Source: DASSBG01 sp965651365 (GTDB lineage Bacteria > Pseudomonadota > Gammaproteobacteria > Xanthomonadales > Rhodanobacteraceae). From it: DNA of 6,814 nt. A program made the translations under genes and the position numbers. The notes beneath the pieces were generated by a model. It saw nothing but the letters and a program-made list of their open reading frames with translations, was not told where the DNA came from and did no database searches. This document shows, piece by piece, positions 6,338-6,814 of this stretch (the stretch's first letter is position 1; every line of letters begins with the position of its first letter). The DNA is taken from assembly GCA_965651365.1 (NCBI GenBank), contig CBFGSA010000137.1:1-6814 (forward strand). Reading direction: 5' to 3'.

Positions 6338-6814
6338 TCACGCCCCAGCCCCATACGTGCGCCACAGCAAGCCACCGGGCCGCGTCTCTTGCAGAATGGC
6401 ATCCTTGGTCTTCTTTTCGAGCAGCTTGGCCACCTGCCGGCCAGTGGACGTCTGATCACCCTTGGTGGTGGATGATGTGTCGCCGTTGGCGTCGACCTGG
6501 ACAATCGTTGTGATGTTCAAGTCTTTGCCGCCGCCGCCCTGCGCTCTGACGCCCAGGCTGCCATCCGGGCCGCGCTTGAGCGGCATGATGGCCTCGGGGC
6601 CGGCCTCGCCGAAGATGCCCATGCCCTTGGCGAAGGTGAATGGCTGCGGGCTGTCGTAGACGCCGCCCGAGTACTTGGACAGGCTCGGACTGTTGTAGAC
6701 GCCACCCTTGGCCAGGTAGGACGAACCCTCGCCAAATGACAGTCCGCTCGATACGCCGCTGGCAATGCCCGCAATAGCCTTGGCAATCATGATCTTTTCG
6801 ATGTAGCGCAGAAT
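6338..6814 (-). CDS. Phage tail tape-measure protein (lambda GpH type), C-terminal part
   Basis: The last 158 residues of a tail tape-measure protein, the scaffold that sets tail length and passes into the tube in siphophages and related tail-like particles. The frame is open to the right edge (ILRYIEKIMIAK at the edge), so the internal ATG at 6790 is not the real start. Diagnostic C-terminal features are a glycine- and alanine-rich stretch (AGIASGVSSGLSFGEG), two GGVY-N/D-SP units, then FAKGMGIFGEAGPEAIMPLKRGPDG, the family signature, a short Gly linker, a strand-forming ITTIVQVDANGD segment, and the closing RPGGLLW. The TGA at 6338-6340 is followed within about 130 bases by an intrinsic terminator on the same strand. 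No further tail genes come after it, which is odd because minor tail genes usually follow. Whether the remainder is intact cannot be seen. Confidence 0.85.
   Translation of the reverse strand: MLRYIEKIMIAKAIAGIASGVSSGLSFGEGSSYLAKGGVYNSPSLSKYSGGVYDSPQPFTFAKGMGIFGEAGPEAIMPLKRGPDGSLGVRAQGGGGKDLNITTIVQVDANGDTSSTTKGDQTSTGRQVAKLLEKKTKDAILQETRPGGLLWRTYGAGA

Noticed and set aside
6259..6513. 84-codon plus-strand frame with a hydrophobic start, opposite the tape-measure end
   Set aside because: The first 20 residues look like a membrane segment, but most of the frame is antisense to the tape-measure C-terminus and the remainder looks random.

Overview
The window is ordinary high-GC chromosomal DNA of a gammaproteobacterial type. 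A Xanthomonadales/Lysobacterales-like host is the best guess, because that group pairs secreted S46 dipeptidyl-peptidases with high GC, and because a palindrome of the kind dispersed in its intergenic regions is present. This assignment is inference; no rRNA or tRNA is present to confirm it.

Layout, left to right. (1) Positions 1-1580, minus strand: a threonine catabolism pair, tdh (complete) followed by kbl (its N-terminal 116 codons, cut by the left edge). Tdh oxidises L-threonine to 2-amino-3-ketobutyrate and Kbl cleaves that with CoA to glycine and acetyl-CoA. The 195 bp between them hold two strong consecutive inverted repeats. A TATAAT box lies just upstream of tdh. (2) Positions 1688-3712, minus strand: a seven-helix membrane protein with a degenerate GGDEF domain (SETRL at the signature) and a nearly canonical EAL domain, so probably a membrane-tethered cyclic-di-GMP phosphodiesterase. 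A TTGACA/17 bp/TCTCAT promoter favours an ATG start at 3712 over a longer GTG-start reading. (3) Positions 3838-6015, plus strand: a complete exported S46 serine peptidase with the triad His82/Asp219/Ser656 and Gly674, which points to the DPP7 type (hydrophobic or aliphatic P1) rather than DPP11. It is transcribed divergently from the EAL gene. (4) Positions 6016-6337: non-coding, with a REP-like palindrome, an intrinsic terminator that works leftward, and a 12-bp tandem repeat. (5) Positions 6338-6814, minus strand: the C-terminal end of a lambda-type phage tail tape-measure protein, open at the right edge.

The first four genes look like host genes with no common pathway beyond the tdh-kbl pair. 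The right end marks entry into prophage, prophage-remnant or phage-tail-derived DNA. The tape-measure gene is followed by a terminator and then a host gene, not by the minor tail genes that usually follow, which makes this junction the most unusual part of the window. I did not find a convincing undescribed system; the best leads are the junction, the paired hairpins between tdh and kbl, and the half-degenerate GGDEF/EAL protein.
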